Notes: generated by a model from the sequence alone, not told the origin. A stretch of 64,000 nt of DNA from Nostoc sp. CHAB 5844 (GCF_020829595.1 NZ_JAIVFW010000032.1:1-64000), one strand, 5' to 3'. Numbered from the stretch's first letter, positions 25,121 to 33,249 are shown. Numbers and translations: made by a program.

Positions 25121-25550
25121 AAGTAGCTGTGCGATAGTTAGTCTCGATATGTAGCGGTAACATCTTTGTTGCATCGTAGAAATCTCCCACCAATTCACAA
25201 GGATTGGTATTTTTACCTTGTAAATTAGCGATCGCCTGACGATACATCTGAATTAAATCAAAAACTGGCTTTTTCTTGAATTTTTGAATTGCCTCTACAT
25301 AAGTAGCTAAATGCTTATCCACTTCTAACAAATCTTGACCACAAAAGTAGCAATGACTACTACAAGCATTAGCCGCAAATGAGGCGTATTCAAGTTTAAA
25401 CCGTGCGATCGCTTCTGGGCTAGGATACTCCTGTCCCAATAATTTCAACACTACTGGTTGGCGATCGAACTCTCGGTAACCTTGATACACCTGAGAACGA
25501 GGGCTGTCATAAAGTTCTCTTAAAATTTTGTACCCTTCCAGTGCGATCAT
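25080..25550 (-). pseudogene. internally deleted Ser/Thr kinase-AAA multidomain protein remnant
   Basis: From ATG 25550 the first 50 residues (EGYKILRELYDSPRSQVYQGYREFDRQPVVLKLL) are the N-lobe of the giant kinase family also present at 59058. The frame then jumps, without a frameshift, to sequence matching that protein's TPR-like middle (YASFAANACSSHCYFCGQDLLEVDK versus [22 protein letters not shown]), about 1,000 residues further on. It ends at the deletion junction with the NHLM fragment, its last residues being read from the opposite strand of that gene. All catalytic parts are gone. Upstream in-frame ATGs would add up to 18 residues. Confidence 0.72.
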
Positions 25551-25938
25551 AGATTGCTCAAGCATTAGAGCTATTTTTACCAGCCTACCCAGTATAATTT
25601 GCACACTTTTAAAAGTGCCAAGAGTACTACAATAGTTTTTCGGATTTAGCTGAGGAAAACTTTCCCAAAATCAGTTAATGATGCAGTTTAGCTAAAAATG
25701 TGACAAGCTCAGTGTTTTAGCAACACTGAGCCTTAAAATCAGAATCTAGTTAAGAAGAATTCAGAATCAATTAGTGTATGATATGCTACGTGAACTATTT
25801 AGTGTGATGTTTCACCGTCTATTCATCCGCTGCTTTGCACAGAACTCAATTCTGAATTCTGACTCTTGACTCCTAAATTCTGTTTTGTTCAATTTTCAGG
25901 TAATTACCCTATGTTAAGCTTAACCGACTTAGTATTTA
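25551..25938. repeat. intergenic region with heptameric repeats
   Basis: No gene. Heptamers GAATTCT, GACTCTT, GACTCCT, AAATTCT run at 25854-25881, the same family as at 15696-15723. Hairpin-like AGCTCAGTGTTTTAGCAACACTGAGC lies near 25708-25732 (stem GCTCAGTGTT/AACACTGAGC), a possible bidirectional terminator. Confidence 0.6.
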
Positions 25939-26214
25939 TTAGTTGCCGTCGCTACTACTATCATTGCCGTAAACTGGACGACATACGTATGTTGGATAAC
26001 GACGGGAGCCATATCCATTAGATGGATATGATGGTTGCTCACCAATTGGGGATTGTCCACCTAAAATTGGTTGTCCGCCATTAGATGGTTGCCCTGTATA
26101 TGGCGGAGTTCCTGGAATTTGTCCATCACCAGTAGTTTGTCCACCAGATAACAGTTGCTGTTCTTCTGTTGATAACTCAACAAGTAAATTAGATGTCATG
26201 AATTTATGTGACAT
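25939..26214 (-). CDS. double-glycine leader peptide 1 (putative bacteriocin precursor)
   Basis: 91 residues from ATG 26214 (MSHKFMTSN). The leader ends LLVELSTEEQQLLSGG, a classic double-glycine site for C39 peptidases. The core is about 65 residues, Gly/Pro/Gln-rich with PSNGG, PILGGQSPIGEQ repeats and a tail YPTYVCRPVYGNDSSSDGN with one Cys. An in-frame GTG 15 bases upstream gives a longer reading, but GTGAGG there is the ribosome-binding site, so ATG is preferred. First of five related leaders next to the ABC/HlyD exporter. Antimicrobial or signalling activity is inferred, not shown. Confidence 0.78.
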   Translation of the reverse strand: MSHKFMTSNLLVELSTEEQQLLSGGQTTGDGQIPGTPPYTGQPSNGGQPILGGQSPIGEQPSYPSNGYGSRRYPTYVCRPVYGNDSSSDGN

Positions 26215-26232
26215 GATTGTTTGCCTCACTTA
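26215..26232 (-). promoter_or_regulatory. conserved 18-base block with RBS before peptide 1
   Basis: Reads TAAGTGAGGCAAACAATC on the minus strand, immediately before ATG. It contains the GTGAGG ribosome-binding site and matches the blocks before peptides 3, 4 and 5. Confidence 0.75.
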
Positions 26233-26443
26233 GTTGATAGGTATAAAAAACCTATGCTTTGATTATTAACTATTTTATTTTTAAAAAAAATATTCTCTAG
26301 TCGTAATTTATTTATTAAATAACTCAATCTTTTGGTTTATTTTTTATATAATCATATAATTTATTTCTAATTAAAAAATGAAAAACTTTAACAATTGTTG
26401 CTAATTGCTAAAGTTAATTTACGTTATATTTGAGATAAATTAT

Positions 26444-26472
26444 GTTGAGACGTAGCATTGCTACGTCTCAAC
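26444..26472. repeat. perfect 13-bp inverted repeat hairpin
   Basis: GTTGAGACGTAGC (26444-26456), loop ATT, GCTACGTCTCAAC (26460-26472). Located between peptide genes 1 and 2 in otherwise AT-rich sequence. It may act as a terminator downstream of peptide 2 on the minus strand, but lacks a T-run. It resembles dispersed hairpins scattered in Nostocales genomes. Rest of 26215-26520: nothing else seen. Confidence 0.75.
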
Positions 26473-26520
26473 TTGTATGTGTATCAAGATTTTGATAAAT
26501 TGGTATCAGACAAACGCTAC

Positions 26521-26835
26521 TTATGTAAACAATCCTTTTAATAAGGTATTCATCAAACTATTCCACCTATTGTTAATAAAATTCAACATTGGCCAGCGAA
26601 AGGTTACAGAAGTTCCTAAAGTAATTTGCGACAAATTATATTTAGTGGTTTGTGTGCTAGACTCACTTCCTAAATTTAATTTATTCTCTGACTCAGTTTG
26701 GATGTTAGTTTGTTGAAAGAAAAAATCACTTTTACCAAAAAAGTCTGAATCTTGTCCAGCAGCTACGCATTCTTGCTCTTGTGCAGATAATTCTCTGAAT
26801 AGTTGAGAATTGTTGATTTCGTTATTTTTAAACAC
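26521..26835 (-). CDS. double-glycine-type leader peptide 2
   Basis: 104 residues from a GTG start at 26835, with GTGAGGAG 8 bases upstream. The leader NSQLFRELSAQEQECVAAGQ has the same ELSxxEQE spacing as the other peptides but ends Ala-Gly, not Gly-Gly, still compatible with C39 cleavage. The core (DSDFFGKSDFFFQQTNIQTES...) differs from peptides 4 and 5 and ends in a hydrophobic/amphipathic segment FINNRWNSLMNTLLKGLFT. It sits 30 bases downstream of the ABC exporter stop on the same strand, so it is likely co-transcribed. Confidence 0.7.
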   Translation of the reverse strand: MFKNNEINNSQLFRELSAQEQECVAAGQDSDFFGKSDFFFQQTNIQTESENKLNLGSESSTQTTKYNLSQITLGTSVTFRWPMLNFINNRWNSLMNTLLKGLFT

Positions 26836-26865
26836 AGTATTAACTCCTCACATTGAGCGATGTTT

Positions 26866-29034
26866 TTAGAAAGATAAAAACTTTAAATGTTCTCCTTGCT
26901 GAGAGAGAAAGGTTTCTAGTGTGCCTTGTAGTTGTACTTGACCTTTATCTAGCATGACAATCCAATCAGCACGATTCACTACGCTCGGACGATGAGTAAT
27001 CAAAATTGTAGTTTTACCTTTGCGGTATGCTAATAGCCGATCTAAGACTTGTGCTTCGCTAACGGGGTCAAGTCCAGCGGTTGCTTCATCTAAAATTAGT
27101 ATAGGTGGATTGGAGAGAATTCCTCTAGCGATCGCTAACCGTTGTCGTTGTCCACCAGAGAGATTAGCACCAAATTCTCCTAAAACGGTTTGATAATTAT
27201 TTGGTAGTTGACTAATAAAACCATCTGCATCAGCAATTTCACAAGCTTTGACAATTTCTTCAAAGGAAATATGAGGAGTACCTAAGCGAAAGTTATCTAT
27301 AATCGAGCGACTCCAAAAATGCGGTTCTTGCGGCACATAAACTACTTGTTGGCGTAGACAATCAAGTGCAATATCTTGAATGTTATAAAAGCCAATGCGG
27401 ATATTCCCAGAATTCAACTGATATAAACCTGCAATCAGTTTTGCTAAAGAACTTTTACCACACCCTGATTTTCCAATCAAAGCGAGCGCATTTCCTCCCG
27501 GAAGTTTCAGAGAAAATTCTTCTAATAAGTCAACTCTACCAGCATGATGAAAAGTGACTTGAGAAAAACGAATATCGGCATCAGCAGGTATTTGCACAGT
27601 CGGTTTTTGACTCCCACCAATTACTTCTGGTGTTGCTTCAATTACTTCCAAAAGCCGAGAGACGGCCGTTTGAGAGCGAAAATATTCATCGCCAAAGCCA
27701 ACTAAAGAGTTAATTAAATTCAAGACATTGACTTGTAAAGCATTAAAAGCAAGTATTTGTCCAATAGTTAATTGTCCTTTAATTACTAGCATACTGCCTA
27801 GTCCTAATAAAACCACTCCACCAATTGTGGAAATTAATCTCGCAACAGTACCGTTAATAATGCCAATTTGAATCGTGCTGAAAGTGAGATGCGCCAGACG
27901 ACCAAAGCGGCTTTGAAATTCATCCCAAAATTGCGGAGCAGCATTAGTAGTTTTAATTACTTGTGCGCCTTTAAATGTTTCTACCAACACACCCTGATTT
28001 TCTGCTCCCAAAATTAATAAACTGCGAGTCTTTTGTTGGAGAATCGGCAAAAAAGGAAGAGTAGATGCAGTAATTAATAAAGCAACAATAATCACTGCAA
28101 GTGTTAGCTGCCAGCTATAAAACAACATGATGCTGAAAGAAATTACCGCAATGAAAAACTGGCTGGGTAACAGAATTACTATTTGCGATACTAACTGATT
28201 GATTTCATCAATATCTCGCAGTCGGCTGGAAATTTCGCCACTGCGGCGTGATTCATAATAACTCAAAGGTAACTGGAGAATTTTGCGTGCAAACTCCATT
28301 ACAAGTCCTAATTGCAACCGTTGACCAAAATGAGCAATCATGATGGACTGTACGACTTGCAAACTACTGCTAAATAAGCTGCTGATCACAACGGCTGAGA
28401 TAACAACAATCAGTAATTGAGTATCTCCCCGCACTAAAACATCATCTGTCAGCAGTTGCAGCAAAACAGGACTACCAAGAGCCAGTAAACCTAAGACAAT
28501 ATTGATCAGCAATACGTGACCTAGCAAACCTCGATAAGGCAATACGCGCTGAAAAAATCGTCCTAAACCCTGCTTTTGTTCTTCTTGAAACTGCACAAAA
28601 AAGCGCGTGGAATCTGGCTCAAGTAAGAGCATGACTCCATTCCAAGCATCAGTTAATTCTTGTCGGCTAATGTAGCGTAAGCCGATCGCCGGATCACCAA
28701 TAACATACTTTTTCCCACGCTTGTTGTACAGCACAACCCAGTGATAGCCGCGCCAATGAATAATAGCTGGCAGATTAATGTCTGTGATTCTGTCAACGAT
28801 CGCAGGTGCGGCTTTGACAGCTCTAGCATTAAATCCCAATGTTTCAGAGCCACGTTTTAGTCCTAGTAAAGTTGTGCCTAAATGTCCAGTTCCTACCGCT
28901 TCTCGACTTTTACTCATGCTTAAGAAGCGTCCGTAATGTTTGCAAATAGAAACTAGACAAGCCGCTCCACAGTCCTCTTCACTTGATTGTAAAACACACT
29001 GATATTTTTTCTGGCTTTTAAATAGACCAAACAT
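26866..29034 (-). CDS. C39 peptidase-containing ABC peptide exporter
   Basis: A 722-residue bacteriocin-type exporter of the inner membrane. C39 peptidase: Cys22 in SEEDCGAACL, His98 in RGYHWVV, Asp114 in GDPAIG, all present. The membrane domain spans about 165-440, and the ATPase has Walker A GKSGCGKSS, signature NLSGGQRQRLAIARG and Walker B ILILDEATAGLD. It should remove leaders after the double-glycine motif and export the cores through HlyD, which is encoded 59 bases upstream on the same strand. Five matching leader peptides lie within 5 kb. Length is normal and intact. Confidence 0.93.
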   Translation of the reverse strand: MFGLFKSQKKYQCVLQSSEEDCGAACLVSICKHYGRFLSMSKSREAVGTGHLGTTLLGLKRGSETLGFNARAVKAAPAIVDRITDINLPAIIHWRGYHWVVLYNKRGKKYVIGDPAIGLRYISRQELTDAWNGVMLLLEPDSTRFFVQFQEEQKQGLGRFFQRVLPYRGLLGHVLLINIVLGLLALGSPVLLQLLTDDVLVRGDTQLLIVVISAVVISSLFSSSLQVVQSIMIAHFGQRLQLGLVMEFARKILQLPLSYYESRRSGEISSRLRDIDEINQLVSQIVILLPSQFFIAVISFSIMLFYSWQLTLAVIIVALLITASTLPFLPILQQKTRSLLILGAENQGVLVETFKGAQVIKTTNAAPQFWDEFQSRFGRLAHLTFSTIQIGIINGTVARLISTIGGVVLLGLGSMLVIKGQLTIGQILAFNALQVNVLNLINSLVGFGDEYFRSQTAVSRLLEVIEATPEVIGGSQKPTVQIPADADIRFSQVTFHHAGRVDLLEEFSLKLPGGNALALIGKSGCGKSSLAKLIAGLYQLNSGNIRIGFYNIQDIALDCLRQQVVYVPQEPHFWSRSIIDNFRLGTPHISFEEIVKACEIADADGFISQLPNNYQTVLGEFGANLSGGQRQRLAIARGILSNPPILILDEATAGLDPVSEAQVLDRLLAYRKGKTTILITHRPSVVNRADWIVMLDKGQVQLQGTLETFLSQQGEHLKFLSF

Positions 29035-29057
29035 GATAATTCGTAATTCAGTATTTT

Positions 29058-29090
29058 TACTTCAGACTTCAGACTTCATAATTCAGACTT
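29058..29090 (-). repeat. heptameric repeats between exporter and HlyD genes
   Basis: ACTTCAG, ACTTCAG, ACTTCAT, AATTCAG, ACTTC in tandem within the 59-base gap of the exporter operon. STRR-type repeat. Confidence 0.7.
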
Positions 29091-29093
29091 CCC

Positions 29094-30914
29094 TTAAATA
29101 TCTGCAATTAATCTCGCTTTTCTGAGAATGAATTGCATAACTGTTTCTTGACGAGAAATAATGTCAGCGCGTCCTTCCATCCCTGGTTTGAGATGACATT
29201 GGCGATCGCCTCTCCCGACAGATAAAGTTTGCGGTACAATTGTCACCTCATAAGCAGCTGCTGGTTGTACAGCAGGTAATGCACTGTTTTTTTCCACTGC
29301 TAAAGCATCTGGTGCGATTGTGGTGACAGTACCTTTGAGTGTGCCGTAATCTGGATAAGGACAAGCTGAAACCTGCATCTGAACTTGTTGATTTGCTTTT
29401 ACTTTGTCGATATCTGGCGCGGGTACTTTAGCTTTGATTTGCATTGGTGCATCTAGAGGTGCAATCTGCGCGATCGCTTCACTGGGTTGCACTACCTGTC
29501 CAGGGTTGCGTAGTTTAAATTGCAGTAAAATTCCATCACTCGGCGCTCGAATTACAGTCTTACTCAAGTCACTTTCGGTTTGTTGGAGTTGTTTTTGCGT
29601 GCTGTCTAGTTGCTTTTGGAATTCTACGCGTTGCTGGAGTAGGGTTTCTCGTTCTTTTTTCAAAGCAGCTAAATTTGCTTCTCCTCTCGCCTGTTCTTGC
29701 TGAATTCGTGCTGTTGCTACAGTTACAGGCGAATCACTGGGATTAAGAGCCGTTTTCACCTTGATTAAGTTTGTTTCAGCAATTGTAAAGGCTTGGTCTT
29801 TTTCTTCTAAGCTATTTTTTGCATTAGCTTTTGCTTGTTCTAATTTAGTTTCAGCCGCCTTGACTGCTTGTGCTTTTTCTTCTAGGCTATTTTTCGCGTT
29901 TTCTTGAGCTTGTGCGAGTTTAGCTTGAGCCGAAATCACAGCTTGTTCTTTTTCTTCCAGAAGATTTTTAGTGTTGGCTTTGGCTTGCGCTAACTTTGCT
30001 TCAGCAGATTTGACAGTTTGAGCTTTTTCCTCAAATAAATTGAGCGGCACGGCTCCTAATGCTACTATCGACTGTAAGCGATCGCTTTGTAACCTAGCCA
30101 TTTGCAAGGCCGCTTCTGCTTCTTGCACAGTAATCTTTAAAAGTTGATCACGCTGCAATCTATCTTTTTGCTTTTGTGCGATACTCAAGGCCGTTACAGC
30201 TTCTTGCACTGTTGATTGTAATAATTTTTCGCGCTGCAAGCGATCGCGTTGGACTCTGGCTAAGGCCAAGGCAGCTTCTGTTTCTTGTACAGTTGTAGTT
30301 AAAAGTTTTTCTCGCCGTAATCTTTCTTTTTGTAATTTTGCTACAGTCAAAGCTGTTTGGGCTTGCGTCATTTCCGCTAAAGTTTTAATTCGCTGATCTT
30401 GATAGTTGCGTTCAGTACCACTTAACTCCGCTTGTGCAGCTAAAATCGTTCGGTTCATTAAGTCAGTTTGGGCGACAAGTTGAGTATTAATTTCACTCAG
30501 TTGAGCATCAATTTGTCCTAGTTGTAATTTACTTTTTTGAATGCTGTTTTGTAGCTGGCTTTTTTGATTTTGCAGCCGCGAATCATCAACGTAGGCGATC
30601 GCTTGACCTTGTTTGATTATCTGATTATCTTTCGCCTCAATTTTTAGCACAGTTCCGGTAATAGCAGACTCAACAACTTTGAGTTCTCCTAAAGGTCGAA
30701 TTGTTGCCGGAACTTTAACTGTCACATTGTACTTGAGAATCGAAGATAAACTCACTGCCAGCACAAAAATACTGATCATTATGCTCCCAGCAACGTTCAT
30801 CCATTTACCGATACTGGGGATAAATTCATTTACATCAAATACAGGGAGTTGTTCTGGATTCAGGTCATTAAAACTATTGCCAGCATAGTTTTCCTGAGCG
30901 CGTAAGAAATTCAC
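29094..30914 (-). CDS. HlyD-family membrane fusion protein
   Basis: A 606-residue periplasmic adaptor. One transmembrane helix at about 38-62 (GSIMISIFVLAVSLSSIL) is followed by a lipoyl half (VPATIRPLGELKVVESAITGTVLKIEAK), a very long coiled-coil hairpin at about 115-460, the second lipoyl half (VIRAPSDGILLQF) and a beta-barrel domain. The hairpin contains three tandem 27-residue units (RLxREKLLxxTVQEAxxAL...) and about three and a half 25-residue units (EEKxQAVxxAEAKLAQAKANAKNSL). It links the C39 ABC exporter to an outer-membrane TolC-like protein not in this window. It is the first gene of the exporter operon. Confidence 0.92.
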   Translation of the reverse strand: MNFLRAQENYAGNSFNDLNPEQLPVFDVNEFIPSIGKWMNVAGSIMISIFVLAVSLSSILKYNVTVKVPATIRPLGELKVVESAITGTVLKIEAKDNQIIKQGQAIAYVDDSRLQNQKSQLQNSIQKSKLQLGQIDAQLSEINTQLVAQTDLMNRTILAAQAELSGTERNYQDQRIKTLAEMTQAQTALTVAKLQKERLRREKLLTTTVQETEAALALARVQRDRLQREKLLQSTVQEAVTALSIAQKQKDRLQRDQLLKITVQEAEAALQMARLQSDRLQSIVALGAVPLNLFEEKAQTVKSAEAKLAQAKANTKNLLEEKEQAVISAQAKLAQAQENAKNSLEEKAQAVKAAETKLEQAKANAKNSLEEKDQAFTIAETNLIKVKTALNPSDSPVTVATARIQQEQARGEANLAALKKERETLLQQRVEFQKQLDSTQKQLQQTESDLSKTVIRAPSDGILLQFKLRNPGQVVQPSEAIAQIAPLDAPMQIKAKVPAPDIDKVKANQQVQMQVSACPYPDYGTLKGTVTTIAPDALAVEKNSALPAVQPAAAYEVTIVPQTLSVGRGDRQCHLKPGMEGRADIISRQETVMQFILRKARLIADI

Positions 30915-31483
30915 TGTATTGCACCTTGTGTTTAAAGTTGATGTATGAACTGAAAGAAACGTTCAGCTTTTGTCTTCATCCTTTAGACTTAATTTGGTGA
31001 TGCTTACCTTGAAGAAGAATTCAGGAGTCAGAATTAATTAGTAGGTATGAGAAAGATAACTGTCTTTGGTAATAAGTTAAAAGGAATAGTCAGGAAATTA
31101 GAGTATTATTCACAGCAAAAACTGCAATCAACAAGCAAGTTCTAGATTTTACTAACATAGCGATCGCTCAAAGCAATTCTTGAAAAAATTACCTTTATAA
31201 AAGGCAAGGAACATGATTCCAAATAATTCTGTATAATCAGTTATGGGGGACGAGAAAAGTGTGTGCAAGCACAGCAATAACTTTTCTCACATCTCTAACG
31301 TGGGCAACGCGGAGAGAAAACAGAGGAGAATGCTCAGACTCCCTCAAAGACCTCACTTACGTTGAGCGAGTAATAACTATCTCCTCTCCCCTCTTCTTAA
31401 TTTGGGTAAAACAATTTTCAAAATTGATTTTGAAGTGTAAAAAATTTATTAATCTTCCTATTTGACGTACTGTTTGAACTAAT
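30915..31483. other. intergenic region upstream of the exporter operon
   Basis: 569 bases without a convincing gene. An inverted repeat GAGAAAAGT (31252-31260)/ACTTTTCTC (31280-31288) lies beside a TATAAT (31232-31237). At 31351-31362 the minus strand reads ACGTAAGTGAGG, identical to the block before peptides 4 and 5 but with no ATG following. The operon promoter should lie near 30920-31050. Confidence 0.5.
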
Positions 31484-31762
31484 TTAAGGTAGCACTACAG
31501 AACTATTAACAGGTGCTGCAAGGTCGGAGTCATTCAAAGGGTTAATCGATAATGAAGACTGTGCATTACTCTTGCAATCAGTCATCTGCGTGTAAGTATT
31601 GGAAATATTAGTTTGCCCCTGCTTAGTTTTAGTCATTTTTTGCTGCTCAAAACTTTGATAAAAATTGATGTCGTTAGTCTGGAAGTCAACTCCGCCCGTT
31701 AGTAATTCTTGCTGTTGATGAACTAACTCAATCCACAAGTCTGATAGAATTTGATGTGACAT
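31484..31762 (-). CDS. double-glycine leader peptide 3
   Basis: 92 residues from ATG 31762 (MSHQILSDLW). The leader ends IELVHQQQELLTGG, then a core starting VDFQTNDINFYQSFEQQKM, rich in Asn/Gln/Ser/Thr with one Cys (MTDCKSN). The core start is distantly similar to the DFELAxSNF of peptides 4 and 5. The first five codons of a longer frame from GTG are the ribosome-binding site region. Same strand as the exporter operon but about 570 bases upstream, so it probably has its own promoter. Confidence 0.75.
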   Translation of the reverse strand: MSHQILSDLWIELVHQQQELLTGGVDFQTNDINFYQSFEQQKMTKTKQGQTNISNTYTQMTDCKSNAQSSLSINPLNDSDLAAPVNSSVVLP

Positions 31763-31780
31763 AATTTTTAGTCTCACTTA
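31763..31780 (-). promoter_or_regulatory. conserved 18-base block with RBS before peptide 3
   Basis: Reads TAAGTGAGACTAAAAATT immediately before ATG on the minus strand, three differences from the peptide 4/5 version. Confidence 0.75.
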
Positions 31781-31995
31781 GCTAGTATCTAAATAAAGGA
31801 TTCCAGAGAAAAACCAAGAAAATTCTGGAATCCTATTTATCTAGCGTGTCCCAAGATCAACTTATCACCCAGAATCTTGATTGAGCGATCACTGCAATAT
31901 GCCAATATTTAAATTAGTCGATTGCAGATTTCGCCCTAGTGTGATAGCTGAACTTTTCGAGTCATTTCTAGAAGTGCTTTAAAAGTTTCGCTGGT

Positions 31996-32331
31996 TTAGC
32001 TTCCACCTTGTGAGCCAGCCTCTGGTGTGGGAACGCTTGGCACATCACCTGAACCATTAAGGCTGGGAGCAGAACCTAACGCACCAACAGTCGGCAAAGA
32101 TGGCGTACCCAAGCCTAAAAAATCTTGTGCAGCGGTATTGACTGTCGCAGATATACCGGTAGAGTTAGCAACACTACCATTGGGGCCAGAAGCCGCCAAG
32201 CCCTGTAAATGGGCTATTCTTTTAGCAAAATTGCTACTCGCCAACTCAAAGTCGGTACCACCAGTTACAACCTCTTGTTGCTTGTCAGATAAAGCAAGAT
32301 ACAAATCGGACGTGATCATTTGATGTGACAT
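31996..32331 (-). CDS. double-glycine leader peptide 4 (CTB-like bacteriocin family)
   Basis: 111 residues from ATG 32331 (MSHQMITSDL). The leader ends LALSDKQQEVVTGG; the core starts TDFELASSNFAKRIAHLQGL and continues SGPNGS.ANSTG.SATVNTAAQDFLGLG, then a Pro/Gly/Ser-rich tail. It is a clear paralogue of peptide 5, sharing most core positions up to the tail. The core resembles peptides annotated in cyanobacteria as CTB family bacteriocins (recalled, not searched). There is no Cys or obvious modification motif and no modifying enzyme nearby. Confidence 0.8.
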   Translation of the reverse strand: MSHQMITSDLYLALSDKQQEVVTGGTDFELASSNFAKRIAHLQGLAASGPNGSVANSTGISATVNTAAQDFLGLGTPSLPTVGALGSAPSLNGSGDVPSVPTPEAGSQGGS

Positions 32332-32349
32332 GATTGTTAGCCTCACTTA
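32332..32349 (-). promoter_or_regulatory. conserved 18-base block with RBS before peptide 4
   Basis: Reads GTAAGTGAGGCTAACAATC before ATG (18-19 bases), identical to the block before peptide 5. Confidence 0.78.
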
Positions 32350-32350
32350 C

Positions 32351-32491
32351 GTAATAAATCAGCCAAGAATTGTAGCAATTCAGGCATATGTGCAGTCTTT
32401 TCCCAAACAAGCAGAAAAAATTGCACAACAGCTTTTAGCATTCATCAATGCTGACTTTCAGAGAGAACAAGAGCTATCAAATAACTCATGA
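32351..32491 (+). other. possible protein-coding fragment between peptides 4 and 5
   Basis: On the plus strand, 46 open codons end at TGA 32489-32491 and read ...IVAIQAYVQSFPKQAEKI and AQQLLAFINADFQREQELSN, with protein-like composition and no start. It may be the C-terminal remnant of an unrelated gene. The rest of 32332-32707 shows nothing I can identify. Confidence 0.25.
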
Positions 32492-32707
32492 CCACAGCGA
32501 TCGCTCCAGATGGCTGTGCTATATTGAAAATATGAGCAAGTTAACTTATGCAATGCTCTGTGGATTAGTAGAGGTAAGAAGAATTAATTCCACTTTTGAT
32601 GATTAGATCACCCCTACAGATCACTCCCAGCCTTTATTAACGAAGCGCTCTGATAAGACTACATAGTTCTCTTGGCTTTCTATGGGAATGGTTTAGACTG
32701 TCTGGAT

Positions 32708-33076
32708 TCAGTGCATACATGGCAGGCTAGAGCCACCGATACCAGCTGGCTTACTTCCCATACCTCCATTCTGTATACCCACAGGAGCTTCTGACGAACC
32801 ATTAGATGTTGGTGCAGAACCCGAAGCACCAATTGTAGGTATAGATGGTGCGCCCAATGCCAAGAAATCTTGAGCAGCGGTATTAACTGCCGCAGATGTA
32901 CCAATAGAGTTAGCAGTACTACCATTAGGGCCAGAGAATGTCAGCCCTTGTAAATTGACAAGTTTTTTGTCAAAATTACTGTTAGCCAACTCAAAGTCTG
33001 CACCACCAGCAATTAATTCTTGTTGTTGATCCGGTAACTCGATCAACAACAGTGATCCAAATATTGGATGTGACAT
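32708..33076 (-). CDS. double-glycine leader peptide 5 (CTB-like bacteriocin family)
   Basis: 122 residues from ATG 33076 (MSHPIFGSLL). The leader ends LIELPDQQQELIAGG; the core starts ADFELANSNFDKKLVNLQGL, then SGPNGSTANSIGTSAAVNTA and a Gly/Ser/Pro-rich tail ending SSLPCMH with one Cys. It aligns with peptide 4 through the core and differs mainly in the tail, so the two arose by duplication. Outermost gene of the peptide cluster. Confidence 0.8.
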   Translation of the reverse strand: MSHPIFGSLLLIELPDQQQELIAGGADFELANSNFDKKLVNLQGLTFSGPNGSTANSIGTSAAVNTAAQDFLALGAPSIPTIGASGSAPTSNGSSEAPVGIQNGGMGSKPAGIGGSSLPCMH

Positions 33077-33094
33077 GATTGTTAGCCTCACTTA
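33077..33094 (-). promoter_or_regulatory. conserved 18-base block with RBS before peptide 5
   Basis: Reads TAAGTGAGGCTAACAATC before ATG on the minus strand, identical to the peptide 4 block. Confidence 0.78.
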
Positions 33095-33189
33095 CGTTTG
33101 GTGGGTTGACCACCTAAGTACCCAACTATAAGCACTGTTTGTCAGGAAATCATAAATCTATAGATAGAAATCAAAACTATAGTTATACT

Positions 33190-33249
33190 ACTCGAAGTAG
33201 ATATAAAAAAATCTTTTATGTGTTCTCGATATCATAGTATCCTTCGAGT
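33190..33249. promoter_or_regulatory. spaced inverted repeat upstream of peptide 5
   Basis: ACTCGAAG (33190-33197) and CTTCGAGT (33242-33249) are perfect 8-bp arms 44 bases apart in AT-rich sequence, about 115-170 bases upstream of the peptide 5 start. They could be paired operator half-sites or a hairpin. The rest of 33095-33510 has no gene. Confidence 0.4.
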
